Part shown: in pieces, positions 31,523 to 40,246 of the stretch
Numbering within the stretch: position 1 is the stretch's first letter
How the letters are laid out: the number at the start of each line of letters is the position of its first letter
IMG/VR virus record: IMGVR_UViG_3300034022_000278
Location: 1-64,000 of that record
DNA from: a virus
Length of the DNA: 64,000 nt
Direction: 5' to 3' (one strand)
Made by a program: the position numbers and the translations under genes
Notes under the pieces: generated by a model
The model's input: the letters and a program-made list of their open reading frames with translations, nothing else
The model's database searches: none
Told to the model about the DNA's origin: nothing

Positions 31523-31686
31523 CAGCAGTAGAATGGTTAGTTGAGCAAATTAAACAGAATGTACATAATTCATTTGAAGAATTTGAATTGTTAATTGAAC
31601 AAGCAAAACAAATGGAAAAGCAGCAGATAAAAGAAGCATACCTAAGAGGCATTAAGAATTATGACCCAACCTTTAAATCAGAATAA
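31519..31686 (+). CDS. MTAVE-type small helical protein, copy 1, 55 aa
   Basis: MTAVEWLVEQIKQNV, then EQAKQMEKQQIKEAY, ending FKSE. This family of short helical proteins is frequent in phages of Flavobacteriia. A second copy follows 1 base later. The start overlaps the metalloprotease stop by 4 bases. Function not established. Confidence 0.65.
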   Translation: MTAVEWLVEQIKQNVHNSFEEFELLIEQAKQMEKQQIKEAYLRGIKNYDPTFKSE

Positions 31687-31687
31687 G

Positions 31688-31876
31688 ATGACAGCAGTAG
31701 AAACACTATTAGACTGGCTTGGTAAGAATCATTACTATATTGGAAATGACTTATTAGAAAAAGTTGAAGAACTTAAGGAAGTGGAGAAGCAACAGATAAT
31801 AGATGCGTATGAAACGAGCCATATATCAATGATGACAAGTGAGCAATATTATAATGAAACTTTTAAATCAGAATAA
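31688..31876 (+). CDS. MTAVE-type small helical protein, copy 2, 62 aa
   Basis: MTAVETLLDWLGKN, then EKQQIIDAYETSH, ending YYNETFKSE. It shares the start, the EKQQI helix and the FKSE end with copy 1, so the two are diverged tandem duplicates. I chose the ATG at 31688 over the more distal 31661 start, which lies inside copy 1. Confidence 0.65.
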   Translation: MTAVETLLDWLGKNHYYIGNDLLEKVEELKEVEKQQIIDAYETSHISMMTSEQYYNETFKSE

Positions 31877-31877
31877 T

Positions 31878-32018
31878 ATGGAGTTTGTATTAGGATTTGC
31901 AATAGGTGGGTTAAGCATGTTGATTTGGTTTAAGCTAACCTTAATTCAATGGAGAAAAGAACTTGAAGAGTTGAAAGACTTTGACACTTGGAAAGAATGG
32001 AAAAATAAAACAGAATAA
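31878..32018 (+). CDS. Small membrane-anchored helical protein, 46 aa
   Basis: MEFVLGFAIGGLSMLIWFKL is one membrane span, followed by a charged cytoplasmic helix (WRKELEELKDFDTWKEW). It starts 1 base after the previous stop and ends 2 bases before the next ATG. Function unknown. Confidence 0.5.
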   Translation: MEFVLGFAIGGLSMLIWFKLTLIQWRKELEELKDFDTWKEWKNKTE

Positions 32019-32020
32019 CT

Positions 32021-32260
32021 ATGAAAAAATCAGATGAAAAAAGATTGCAGGCAGCTATTGAAGATATACTTTGGATGGCAGCAAGGTACGCACATGGAAG
32101 ACACACTTACGCACCATCTATGGTCCGATATTCAGTAGGAGTATTTAAAGATGTATTTCCAAACTTTAATATAAAACAAGACCATGTTATTGAGCCGTCA
32201 ACGGATATGTATTTTAGAAGTGATTATTTAGACGATATTTTTAATCATAAAATAGAATAA
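32021..32260 (+). CDS. Conserved-type small protein, 79 aa
   Basis: The product (LQAAIEDILWMAARYAHGRH at about residues 9-28) resembles a widespread small phage protein type with an RYAxGRxTYA pattern. It has a mixed helical fold. Function not established. Confidence 0.6.
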   Translation: MKKSDEKRLQAAIEDILWMAARYAHGRHTYAPSMVRYSVGVFKDVFPNFNIKQDHVIEPSTDMYFRSDYLDDIFNHKIE

Positions 32261-32261
32261 T

Positions 32262-32534
32262 ATGGAACAAGAAAATATTCCCTTAACTGAAGAATTACTC
32301 TTGAGTTTTGGATTTGAAAAAATAGTATACAATTCAGATGAAACTGGTTTTGGGGTAGACTATAAGTTAAAACATAAGGACTTCTTATTGGTATATTGCG
32401 ATGACTTCTCAATATGTATTATGGGACATGAAGATGATGTAGGTATAGCACCTGACATAGAATTATTTAGATATGTACATCAGTTACAGAATCTGTATTT
32501 TATACTATCAGGAGAACAATTAAAAACAAAATAA
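32262..32534 (+). CDS. Conserved-type small protein, 90 aa
   Basis: The N-terminus reads IPLTEELLLSFGFEKIVYN, and the C-terminus YVHQLQNLYFILSGEQLK. This start and ending recur in many Bacteroidota phage and prophage proteins of about 90-120 residues. It is probably a small cytoplasmic protein; its role is unknown. Confidence 0.65.
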   Translation: MEQENIPLTEELLLSFGFEKIVYNSDETGFGVDYKLKHKDFLLVYCDDFSICIMGHEDDVGIAPDIELFRYVHQLQNLYFILSGEQLKTK

Positions 32535-32564
32535 CACAAAGTGTGTTACACAAAATGTAGAATT

Positions 32565-33026
32565 ATGAAGAAAACAGAAAAAGTAATGTACATAGGTAAC
32601 GGCTTTGGATCGTTACTATGGGGAACATGGTATAATCTTATCAAAGAGTATGACAATGATTATTTAGTATTTGATGAGTATGGCAATGAGGCTGCAATCC
32701 CAAAGAAAGACTTTGCGGATAGAGATATTGAATCTAATGTAATAGCAGAGCAAGAATTAATAGCAAAACAAAGAGCAAGGAGTTATATGATGTTGAAAGA
32801 TGGATATAGACTTAAAGAAGAAGCTCAAGATGTTGTTCAAAAAGATGTTCATTATGATAATAGTAACGGTAGCTTATACTTATTTGCTCAACAACATGAA
32901 CTTAATGCTTGGGAATTTGATATCATAAAAAGAGTGGTTAGATGTAGAGAAAAAGGATACTTTCATGAGGATTTAGCTAAGACCATAAGAGTTATTGAAC
33001 TTTATTTAAAAGAACATAAATTATGA
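32565..33026 (+). CDS. Accessory protein, 153 aa
   Basis: I place the start at the ATG at 32565 (MKKTEKVMYIGNGFGSLLWG...) with leader AGAATT rather than an in-frame ATG at 32541. The N-terminal third is SH3/KOW-like (WYNLIKEYDNDYLVFDEYG). The rest is helical and charged. It overlaps the next ORF by 4 bases. Confidence 0.6.
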   Translation: MKKTEKVMYIGNGFGSLLWGTWYNLIKEYDNDYLVFDEYGNEAAIPKKDFADRDIESNVIAEQELIAKQRARSYMMLKDGYRLKEEAQDVVQKDVHYDNSNGSLYLFAQQHELNAWEFDIIKRVVRCREKGYFHEDLAKTIRVIELYLKEHKL

Positions 33027-33205
33027 CACCAAAAGAAAAAGCATTTGAGTTAGTAGAAAAGTATACAAATGTAAGATGGGATATTGACCCTGATACTGCA
33101 AAACAATGCGCCCGAATTGCAATAGATGAAATATTAGGCTATATGGGTGCGGATAGAGGTACTGAGTTTTGGCAGGAAGTTAAATCCGAAATCGAAAAGT
33201 TATGA
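33023..33205 (+). CDS. MTPKEKA-type small protein, copy 1, 60 aa
   Basis: MTPKEKAFELVEKYTN, then AKQCARIAIDEIL, ending FWQEVKSEIEKL. A very common small-protein layout in phages of Flavobacteriia. The next ORF is a diverged second copy. It is coupled to both neighbours by 4-base overlaps. Confidence 0.65.
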   Translation: MTPKEKAFELVEKYTNVRWDIDPDTAKQCARIAIDEILGYMGADRGTEFWQEVKSEIEKL

Positions 33206-33417
33206 AAGGAATAAAAGAACAGACTATAGCTTTAATAGATGAGTTTGAAGGTTTACGTAGTCCTAAGATGTCAGATTATTCAAACATAGAATATCCAACA
33301 GCAGAATTATGCGCACTTGTTGTAGTTAAGTATATACTAAAAGCACTAGATCCAGAAGATTATATTGCAAGAGATTATTGGTTAGAAATTGAAAATGAAT
33401 TAAAAGAAGAAGAATGA
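33202..33417 (+). CDS. MTPKEKA-type small protein, copy 2, 71 aa
   Basis: The layout matches copy 1 (IALIDEFEGL, then AELCALVVVKYIL, ending YWLEIENELKEEE), with a 12-residue insertion in the loop. This indicates an old tandem duplication. Overlaps of 4 bases at both ends. Function unknown. Confidence 0.6.
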   Translation: MKGIKEQTIALIDEFEGLRSPKMSDYSNIEYPTAELCALVVVKYILKALDPEDYIARDYWLEIENELKEEE

Positions 33418-33638
33418 AAAAGTTATTATTATTAGTAGTATTAGCATTAGTAATGCTATCCTGCAAGAAAGAAGTGTGTAACTGCGGTGTTATACAAAGT
33501 GATAGTGTCTATGACTATTCAGTAGTTATAAGAAACAGTTGTTCTAAGAACAACAAAACATTCTACCTTAGTGAAGGAGATTGGATGAATGCTCATCCTG
33601 GAGATAATTATTGTATTACTAATGTAGATTCTTGGTAA
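33414..33638 (+). CDS. Predicted small lipoprotein, 74 aa
   Basis: A lipoprotein signal (MKKLLLLVVLALVMLSC, lipobox LVMLSC with the acylated Cys at residue 17). The mature part is Cys- and Asn-rich (KKEVCNCGVIQ, NSCSKNNK). A phage-encoded lipoprotein at the cell surface can block superinfecting phage; that role is inferred. The overlap with the previous gene is 4 bases. Confidence 0.7.
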   Translation: MKKLLLLVVLALVMLSCKKEVCNCGVIQSDSVYDYSVVIRNSCSKNNKTFYLSEGDWMNAHPGDNYCITNVDSW

Positions 33639-33640
33639 TT

Positions 33641-34006
33641 ATGAAAAAGTTATTATTAATAGTGGTTTTACTGTTTAGTATAAACAGTTTTTCTCAAAGT
33701 ATTATAAAGGCATCTGCTGCACAAATAGGATACTGGAATACAAATACAGATAAATATGACTGGAAAGCTACTGTAAAAACTACTATCACATTTACAATAC
33801 AAAATGGATATATGTTTAGTACAGATAAAAACAATTCTGTATATGAGATAGTTTCATTAGAAAGTACTAATGGTACAGAAGGAGTGTGGAATGCAACAGA
33901 TGATGTTGGAGATGACTGTAGTATTATATTAAAATATAATGCTGATGAACCAAATATACTTGCAATAGTTTATGATAACTTTTGTGTTAGATATTATTTT
34001 GAATAG
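33641..34006 (+). CDS. Predicted secreted protein, 121 aa
   Basis: I place the start at the ATG at 33641 (MKKLLLIVVLLFSINSFSQS...), giving a clean signal peptide with cleavage likely after NSFS; a TTG start at 33632 is less likely. The mature domain is beta-rich with acidic ends. It is encoded 2 bases downstream of the lipoprotein gene, so the pair may act together at the envelope. Confidence 0.65.
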   Translation: MKKLLLIVVLLFSINSFSQSIIKASAAQIGYWNTNTDKYDWKATVKTTITFTIQNGYMFSTDKNNSVYEIVSLESTNGTEGVWNATDDVGDDCSIILKYNADEPNILAIVYDNFCVRYYFE

Positions 34007-34028
34007 TATAAATTTATTAAAATAAAGT

Positions 34029-34244
34029 ATGAAATTATATGATGTACCTAGATATTCTAGAGTAAAGGTTGAAGGTTTAGAAGTATTTGCTAAACCTGTA
34101 GGTGAATTTAACTTTTTATATGTAGATGGAATGTATTCTACATGTAAAGATGATAATGGAGAATTATTTCATCTAATGGCTGATACAGAAGTAGAGTTAG
34201 TGTGTTCCATGAAGGAACATGATTTAAAATCTTTAAATAGTTAA
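34029..34244 (+). CDS. Small beta-rich protein, 71 aa
   Basis: The product (MKLYDVPRYSRVKVEGLEVF...) alternates strands with a hydrophobic core (FNFLYVDGMYSTCKDDNG). The pattern is like small phage proteins with an SH3-type barrel. Function unknown. A minus-strand frame downstream is a shadow. Confidence 0.6.
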   Translation: MKLYDVPRYSRVKVEGLEVFAKPVGEFNFLYVDGMYSTCKDDNGELFHLMADTEVELVCSMKEHDLKSLNS

Positions 34245-34246
34245 AC

Positions 34247-34351
34247 ATGGCATTAATAGTAATCAGTATACTCTGCATTTTAATTTGTGGAGTTATTTTA
34301 ATTGGCTTTGCAAAAAGCATCTATGACGATTTAGATAAAAATGAATCTTAA
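34247..34351 (+). CDS. Tiny membrane protein, 34 aa
   Basis: MALIVISILCILICGVILIG is one strongly hydrophobic span, followed by a short acidic tail (YDDLDKNES). The leader TTAAAC and tight spacing favour real translation. Function unknown. Confidence 0.45.
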   Translation: MALIVISILCILICGVILIGFAKSIYDDLDKNES

Positions 34352-34360
34352 TTAAAAATT

Positions 34361-34561
34361 ATGAAAGCAGAAATAATAAAAAATGGAACTCTTCAGATTG
34401 TTTTAACACCTGAAGACGATTTAGACAGAGCAGCATTAGCTATGATGTCTAAAAGCGGAGGTATAGAATCTACTATTATAGATTCACAAACTCAAGTATT
34501 AAATAAAATAATCCACGAGGGATTAATTATAAGCACAAAGAGTGTAGTAAATAATCAGTAA
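34361..34561 (+). CDS. Small protein, 66 aa
   Basis: The product (MKAEIIKNGTLQIVLTPEDD...) has LTPEDDLDRAALAMMSKSG in the middle, a motif layout found in small phage accessory proteins. Leader TTAAAAATT. No function assigned. Confidence 0.55.
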   Translation: MKAEIIKNGTLQIVLTPEDDLDRAALAMMSKSGGIESTIIDSQTQVLNKIIHEGLIISTKSVVNNQ

Positions 34562-34576
34562 ACAAAAATCAAAAAC

Positions 34577-34765
34577 ATGAACAAATTATTTAAAATTGTA
34601 GAAGTAAACGGTAAATTTATCGTGATGGTTAGTACTAAAAATCCTATTTGGAAATTTTGGGCTAAACAAACTTATGAAATAGCTATTCAAAAGAATGGCA
34701 GTCGTTGTGTGTATGATCGTTTGCGTTTTGCAAAGACATATATTACTTTACAGGGCAAAATTTAA
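34577..34765 (+). CDS. Small basic protein before the polymerase gene, 62 aa
   Basis: A basic beta-rich product (MNKLFKIVEVNGKFIVMVST...) with many aromatic residues, ending 9 bases before the DNA polymerase ATG. It may be a nucleic-acid-binding accessory; no motif supports a specific role. Confidence 0.55.
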   Translation: MNKLFKIVEVNGKFIVMVSTKNPIWKFWAKQTYEIAIQKNGSRCVYDRLRFAKTYITLQGKI

Positions 34766-34774
34766 TATTCTTTA

Positions 34775-36784
34775 ATGATTTATTTAGTAACTAATCAGCA
34801 GTCGTTATTTACGGCTGCTGGTTATTCTATGGCTACTGTTGAAGAATCCCTAAAGTATCTAGAGACACTAGATGTAATAGGTTTTGATACAGAAACTAGA
34901 GGAATGGACCCATTCACAAAAGATTTACTAAGTATGCAATTAGGCGATGAACAACGTCAATATGTAGTAGATTGTTTAACTGTTAGCCCAGTGCTGTATA
35001 AAGACTTGTTAGAACGTAAAGTTTTAATAATGCATAATGCTAAGTTTGACCTTAGATTCTTGCTGTATTATGGTATTGTATCTACTAAGATATTTGATAC
35101 TTTCTTAGTAGAAAGAATTCTAACAACAGGTTTAGATACAGTAAGAAGATCTCTAGATGCAGTAGTATATAGATATTGTAAAATAGAATTAGATAAGACT
35201 ATACGAGGTAATATTCATAGAGAAGGTTTATCTACAAGAGTTATTAAATATGCTGCTGATGATGTTAAGTATTTACATCAAGTTAAAAGAAAGCAAGAAG
35301 TAGCTCTTGAGAATAATTTCCTAACAAGAACTGCTTCTTTAGATAATGAATTCGTAGTATGCTTGGCATATATCGAGTTTTGTGGTATGTATATGAATCC
35401 TACAGATTGGAGAAGTAAATGCGATGATGATTTAAAAGATTTATTAGCGGTACAAGAAACTTTGGATAATTTTATTCTAGATAATTCTGCTACTTATTCT
35501 AAATTTATTGATAATCAATTATCTCTATTTGCTTCTGGTATTAAATGTAAACTTAATTGGGCATCGTCTAAGCAAGTTATTCCGTTTATGCAATCTTTGG
35601 GTGTAGACACATTGACTAAGGACAAAGAAACAGGCTTGATGAAAGATTCTATAGACAAGAAAGTTTTAGGCCCGCAAAAGAAAAAGCATCCTATTATTTC
35701 TACATATATAGAGTATACTGAATCGCAGAAAGAAGTTAGTACTTACGGTGAAAACTGGTTTAATTATATTAATAGTGCAACTGGAAGAGTGCATACTAAT
35801 TATAATCAAATTATGAACACTGGCAGACTATCTAGTGGTCAAAAGGGCATGCCTAAGAAAGGAATAGCTCAAATGCCTAACATGCAGAATATACCAAGTG
35901 ATAATAGAACTAGAGGCTGCTTTCAAGCAGAGAAAGGTAATATGTTAGTAGTAAGTGATTATGCAGGTCAAGAGCAAATAGTATTAGCCAACAAGTCCTT
36001 AGATAAGGATTTACTTGAGTTTTATGCTAAAGGTCTTGGGGACATGCATAGTTTTATAGCATCGAAGATATTTCCAGAATTAGGAGATTTAAGTCTAGAT
36101 GAAATAAAAGATAATCATAAAGGTAAAAGACAGATTGCTAAGGGTGCAGGTTTTGCTATTAATTATGGCGGAACAGGAATGACTATTGCGCAGAATCTAA
36201 ATATATCTATGACTGAAGGTGAGGAAGTTTATAAAGCTTACTTTAAAGCATTTCCTGGATTAGCTAATTATTTCAAAGTAGAAAAGAAAAGAGCATTAGA
36301 ATTAGGTTATATTCAATTTAATAATATAAGCGGTAGAAAATGTTTTATTCCTTTCTTTGAGGAGTTTAAGAAACTTCACGGTGAGATATACGAAACAGAT
36401 GGATTTTGGGATGATTATAAGTTAGAAAAGAGTAAAAACTCTCATACTTTCCTTAATTATTTTAAACCTAAAGTACGAGAATACTTTATGAAAAAGGGAG
36501 ATATCGAAAGAATGTCTTTAAATTATCCTGTGCAAGGTAGTAGCGCAGACATTACTAAATTAGCTGGTATCTATTTCTTTAGATATTTGGTAGAGAAAGA
36601 TTTAGTATTTAAAGTAAAACTACCTAATGTAGTTCACGATGAATGGTTAGTAGAGTGTCCAGAAGAGATGGCACAAGATATGGCGGATGTCCTACAAGAT
36701 TGTATGGAAAAAGCAGGTGAAGTATTCTGTAAGACAGTAAAGTTGAAAGCAGAACCGATGATAACTAAAACTTGGAAACATTAA
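34775..36784 (+). CDS. DNA polymerase, family A with 3'-5' exonuclease, 669 aa
   Basis: The replicative polymerase. The exonuclease domain (about 1-190) has motif I GFDTETRG (D38, E40), motif II HNAKFDLRFL and motif III YAADDVKYL. The polymerase domain has motif A VVSDYAGQEQ (D395), the motif B helix RQIAKGAGFAINYGG (from R452) and motif C VVHDEW (D622). All catalytic Asp residues are present. crAss-like phages carry either a family A or a family B polymerase; this one has family A. It heads the core replication operon, 1 base before the DnaA-like gene. Confidence 0.97.
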   Translation: MIYLVTNQQSLFTAAGYSMATVEESLKYLETLDVIGFDTETRGMDPFTKDLLSMQLGDEQRQYVVDCLTVSPVLYKDLLERKVLIMHNAKFDLRFLLYYGIVSTKIFDTFLVERILTTGLDTVRRSLDAVVYRYCKIELDKTIRGNIHREGLSTRVIKYAADDVKYLHQVKRKQEVALENNFLTRTASLDNEFVVCLAYIEFCGMYMNPTDWRSKCDDDLKDLLAVQETLDNFILDNSATYSKFIDNQLSLFASGIKCKLNWASSKQVIPFMQSLGVDTLTKDKETGLMKDSIDKKVLGPQKKKHPIISTYIEYTESQKEVSTYGENWFNYINSATGRVHTNYNQIMNTGRLSSGQKGMPKKGIAQMPNMQNIPSDNRTRGCFQAEKGNMLVVSDYAGQEQIVLANKSLDKDLLEFYAKGLGDMHSFIASKIFPELGDLSLDEIKDNHKGKRQIAKGAGFAINYGGTGMTIAQNLNISMTEGEEVYKAYFKAFPGLANYFKVEKKRALELGYIQFNNISGRKCFIPFFEEFKKLHGEIYETDGFWDDYKLEKSKNSHTFLNYFKPKVREYFMKKGDIERMSLNYPVQGSSADITKLAGIYFFRYLVEKDLVFKVKLPNVVHDEWLVECPEEMAQDMADVLQDCMEKAGEVFCKTVKLKAEPMITKTWKH

Positions 36785-36785
36785 G

Positions 36786-37259
36786 ATGAAAAAAGGTAGA
36801 ATTGCTAAAGTACAAAAAATTTCTTTTGAAGATAGATTATTAAAATTAAAAGAAGAATTAATTCTATTAGATAGTATTGCGCATTTACATAATTATTTTA
36901 AACATTGCAAATTGCATAAGAATAGTTATATAGTAGAATTGCGTAGAATAGTGGCATTAGAATTAATAGTTAAAGGAATTTCTTATTCAGAAATTGGTAG
37001 AATATTATCTAGAGATCATAGTAGCATACTTAGTTTACTACATTTAGATAGTCATACTAGTGTGCATTTAGAAGTTAAGGCTAATTATCTTGAATGGATA
37101 GAAAAAGGTTTATATCCTATTACTTATACAAAGAGAGTACCTTCTGCAGATCATAAGGACGGTTGGAAGAGTATAGTTATGTATGAATTAAAAGAATTAA
37201 AAGATGACGAAAAGGGAAAAAATACAAAAAGAAGCTACTTTAGAGGCAGTAAAGAATAA
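36786..37259 (+). CDS. Protein with DnaA domain IV-like helix-turn-helix, 157 aa
   Basis: The central region (VALELIVKGISYSEIGRILS, then RDHSSILSLLHLDSH, about residues 55-90) matches the DnaA C-terminal DNA-binding domain, including the hallmark RDHSS. There is no AAA+ domain. It could recognise the phage origin or adapt host DnaA. Its 3' end overlaps the helicase gene by 56 bases in another frame, an unusually long overlap. Confidence 0.75.
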   Translation: MKKGRIAKVQKISFEDRLLKLKEELILLDSIAHLHNYFKHCKLHKNSYIVELRRIVALELIVKGISYSEIGRILSRDHSSILSLLHLDSHTSVHLEVKANYLEWIEKGLYPITYTKRVPSADHKDGWKSIVMYELKELKDDEKGKNTKRSYFRGSKE

Positions 37260-38292
37260 ATTCAATGGTATTCTTTTTGTTAGTCCCAGGGTAGGTAAAT
37301 GCAAAATAACGATTGATGCTTTAAATACTGTGGATAAGGCAATTAAGGTGTTAATTGTGGCACCTCAATTGTCTATTTTAGAGGATTGGAAGGTAGAAAT
37401 TGTTAAATGGAATCTTGTAGATAACATTGATGTAGAATATGTTTGGAGCAATAGTTTGAAGAAAATAAATGCTGGTGCTTATCATCTAATTATTGCTGAT
37501 GAGTGTCATAGTTATAATCTAAAGGTACTTGCACAATTGCGTCTACATCAAATAAAAGGTAGTAGAATTTTAGGATTAACTGGAACTTTAACACAACAAG
37601 ATGAGTTTAATTTAAATAATATTCTTACCTTAGCTCCCTTCTTCACATATACTTTCGAGCAAGCTATCAAGGACAAAATTATTGCAGATTATGAAATAAT
37701 TTGTGTCGCTGTAGATTTGGATAATACTGAAAAATATGTATTAGGAGGGTCAGAGGCCGCGCCTTTTTATCAAACAGAGAAAGATGCTTATAATTATTGG
37801 GATACTGCTTATAAAACGGCTGTACACAAGGGTAGGTACAAAAATCTAAGATTCTTAATGTCTAAAAGAACAGGAATTATTTATAATTCTAAAGCTAAAT
37901 TAGATGCTACTGTAGGAATAGTAGGTTCGATAAAAGGTAGGTGCTTGATATTTACAGGTAGGCAAGAAATTGCCAATCAAATAGGCGATGGATGCTTTCA
38001 CAGTAAAGCTGATAAGTCTTCTTTAGAAGATTTTAAAACTGGCAAGATTAATAAATTATCTGTTATTTCTATGATTTCTATGGGCATTACTATTCCTAAT
38101 TTAAAGATAGCAGTGTTCAATCAATTGAAAAGTGTAGAGAGTCTTTGTATTCAGCAAACAATGCGTGCTATGAATCTTCAAGGTAAATCTAAAGCCAAGA
38201 TATATATACTATATCTTAAAGGCACTCAAGACGAAGTATGGATGAATTCTGCATTACAAGGATTTGAAAAAACTAAAATTAAATGGATATGA
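37204..38292 (+). CDS. Superfamily 2 helicase, 362 aa
   Basis: Motif I is SPRVGKCK, a variant P-loop (about residues 26-33). Motif II is IIADECHSY (DECH). Motif III is LGLTGTLT. Motif VI-like is QQTMRAMN near the C-terminus. It is a compact two-RecA-domain DNA or RNA unwinding enzyme of the phage replication set. The start lies inside the upstream gene (56-base overlap), and the stop overlaps the next ORF by 10 bases. Confidence 0.88.
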   Translation: MTKREKIQKEATLEAVKNKFNGILFVSPRVGKCKITIDALNTVDKAIKVLIVAPQLSILEDWKVEIVKWNLVDNIDVEYVWSNSLKKINAGAYHLIIADECHSYNLKVLAQLRLHQIKGSRILGLTGTLTQQDEFNLNNILTLAPFFTYTFEQAIKDKIIADYEIICVAVDLDNTEKYVLGGSEAAPFYQTEKDAYNYWDTAYKTAVHKGRYKNLRFLMSKRTGIIYNSKAKLDATVGIVGSIKGRCLIFTGRQEIANQIGDGCFHSKADKSSLEDFKTGKINKLSVISMISMGITIPNLKIAVFNQLKSVESLCIQQTMRAMNLQGKSKAKIYILYLKGTQDEVWMNSALQGFEKTKIKWI

Positions 38293-38603
38293 AATTTGAT
38301 AGTATTAACGAATGGTCTAGGTCTATAAAAGATAGATTAGACATTGCAGTAGAAGACGATAAACTGTTACAATTAACAGAAATGGTACTTAATAAAAAAA
38401 TAAAGTATGATTTTATGGGATTTGTAACTTTTGATGAGCCTAGATTTGATCTTATAACTGCTTTAGAAATAGATATAATAGCAGATGAAATAGAATTAGC
38501 AGTATTGCGAGAAGAAATATTTCTATCTAAATTTAATTGCTATGATGTTGAAGAATTGTTAGATAAATTAATATATGGGTATGAAGATAGAGCTTACAAT
38601 TGA
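38283..38603 (+). CDS. Acidic helical protein in the replication operon, 106 aa
   Basis: All-alpha and acidic (TALEIDIIADEIELAVLREE). It overlaps both neighbours (10 and 29 bases), so it is probably translated as part of the helicase gene set. It may be a helicase accessory or loader; no recognised domain. Confidence 0.6.
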   Translation: MDMKFDSINEWSRSIKDRLDIAVEDDKLLQLTEMVLNKKIKYDFMGFVTFDEPRFDLITALEIDIIADEIELAVLREEIFLSKFNCYDVEELLDKLIYGYEDRAYN

Positions 38604-39153
38604 GAAAATGGTTGAAAAGCAATTATTACCTAATCAGGTAATATTATTGTTGTTAATGTATAACCAAAAGTTTAATGAGATTAAGAGTTTATTCGGTATA
38701 AAGGAAGCAATTATTATTAGAGATAGTTTAGTAGGTACTCCGTACATATTAAATACTACAGGTAGCAATATAAAATTCATGGAAACTCTTATTAGCAGAG
38801 AAAATGTTGCAGATTTATTGGGAATTAAAACGGATGCTAATATTAATTTCTGGGAATTTTATAATTGTTATCCTGTAAAAGTTGGCTCTAGAGTATTGCG
38901 CGCATCGGGCCCTACTTCACAGTTAGCATTAAAGCATGAGAAGAAATATCTAATGCGTGTTAAAACTAATGAGAGCCATCTTAAGGCTATAGCAAGTATT
39001 AGTGCTTATGTGGCTAAACAGAAGTCTAGTGGTAAGTTAGAATTTTTGCAGAATATGGAAACTGTATTAAACAACAGTTCTTGGGAACAATGGGAAGTAT
39101 TTATTCAAGAAAGCGGAAAGGAGGAAGAGGAGTGGAATAGCACAACTATTTAA
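38575..39153 (+). CDS. Replication-operon protein, 192 aa
   Basis: A helical protein with an N-terminal segment (MVEKQLLPNQVILLLLMYNQ) reminiscent of initiation or helicase-loading proteins. A conserved-looking SRVLRASGPTSQLALKHEKK (about residues 103-122) follows. It is immediately upstream of the DnaB-like helicase, where a helicase loader would be expected. The role is inferred from position. Confidence 0.55.
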   Translation: MGMKIELTIEKMVEKQLLPNQVILLLLMYNQKFNEIKSLFGIKEAIIIRDSLVGTPYILNTTGSNIKFMETLISRENVADLLGIKTDANINFWEFYNCYPVKVGSRVLRASGPTSQLALKHEKKYLMRVKTNESHLKAIASISAYVAKQKSSGKLEFLQNMETVLNNSSWEQWEVFIQESGKEEEEWNSTTI

Positions 39154-39172
39154 ATTTAAACAAATAAAAATT

Positions 39173-40246
39173 ATGGCAAAAATAAAATATTGGGATAAAC
39201 TCAAGGAAGAGATTGCCAGGGGTAAGTTAGGATTAAACACGGGTATTCCCTTTAGTGGATTTACTACTCTTAGTAAGCATATTAAGAATATTCAACAAGG
39301 TAGATATGATCTAATCTTTGCAGGTACTTCTATCGGTAAAACTGCATTTGTAAATAGTACCTATGTTTATGGTGCTATAGAATATCTTCAGAATAATCCT
39401 GGGTATGTGCACGATTTAGAGATTATCTACTATTCTTTAGAGATTCCTCCGCAAGATCAGATTGCTAAGCATATTGCTTCTTTAATCTGGAAGAACCATG
39501 GGATACTAACTTCTATTGATGAAATTAAATCTAAGGGTGACATGGAAATATCACCTCAAGTAGAGTTGTTAATAGGGGAATATGAGGTAAAAATGAATGA
39601 GATTCAGGATAAGTATCTATTTTATAGAAGTAATTTAAATCCTGATTTCTTATATAAAGACCTAATGGGGTATGCTGAAAAAAGAGGTACAGTAATACGT
39701 GATGACAATGATTTTATCATTGATTATGTTCCTAATAATCCTTCTTTAATTACCTTAATAATTATTGATCATATTGGTTTAGTAGATCTTGGTAAATACT
39801 CTAGTTTAAAAGAAGCTATTGACAAAATCTCTAAGACCTTAGTGTTCTTTAGGAATAAATTTAACTTTAGTCCAGTAGTAATATCTCAAATAAATAGGGG
39901 CTCTGAACAAATGGACAGAAGAGATGGAGATAGTTGGATGCCAATGCTCAGCGATATTAAAAATACAGGCAATGTAGCAGAGGATTCAAATACTATTATA
40001 GGTCTAGCAAGTCCTTTTTATTTAGGAGTAGAGAAATGCCTTGGATATGACATCGGTAAATTTAGGGATAGATATAGGTTAGCTAAGATTCTGAAAAATC
40101 GGGATGGACAAGCACAACTAAATATTAGCTTCCTGTTTATTGGCGAGTATGGGGGATATTATCAATTACCCAAAGCGGACGAATTAAACGGAAAGCCTGA
40201 AGAGCTTAAAAAGATTGATGAATATTATAAAAACAAGAACTTATGA
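39173..40246 (+). CDS. DnaB-like replicative helicase, 357 aa
   Basis: A RecA-fold hexameric helicase. Walker A is AGTSIGKTAF (GTSIGKT at 51-57). The H1a-like Glu is in YYSLEIPPQ. Walker B is LIIIDHIGLVDL. The H3 Gln is in VVISQINRGSE. Arg-rich segments (RDRYRLAKILKNRDGQ) come near the C-terminus. It is shorter than DnaB and lacks the N-terminal collar, as in several phage helicases. It works with the primase at 42609. Confidence 0.9.
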   Translation: MAKIKYWDKLKEEIARGKLGLNTGIPFSGFTTLSKHIKNIQQGRYDLIFAGTSIGKTAFVNSTYVYGAIEYLQNNPGYVHDLEIIYYSLEIPPQDQIAKHIASLIWKNHGILTSIDEIKSKGDMEISPQVELLIGEYEVKMNEIQDKYLFYRSNLNPDFLYKDLMGYAEKRGTVIRDDNDFIIDYVPNNPSLITLIIIDHIGLVDLGKYSSLKEAIDKISKTLVFFRNKFNFSPVVISQINRGSEQMDRRDGDSWMPMLSDIKNTGNVAEDSNTIIGLASPFYLGVEKCLGYDIGKFRDRYRLAKILKNRDGQAQLNISFLFIGEYGGYYQLPKADELNGKPEELKKIDEYYKNKNL

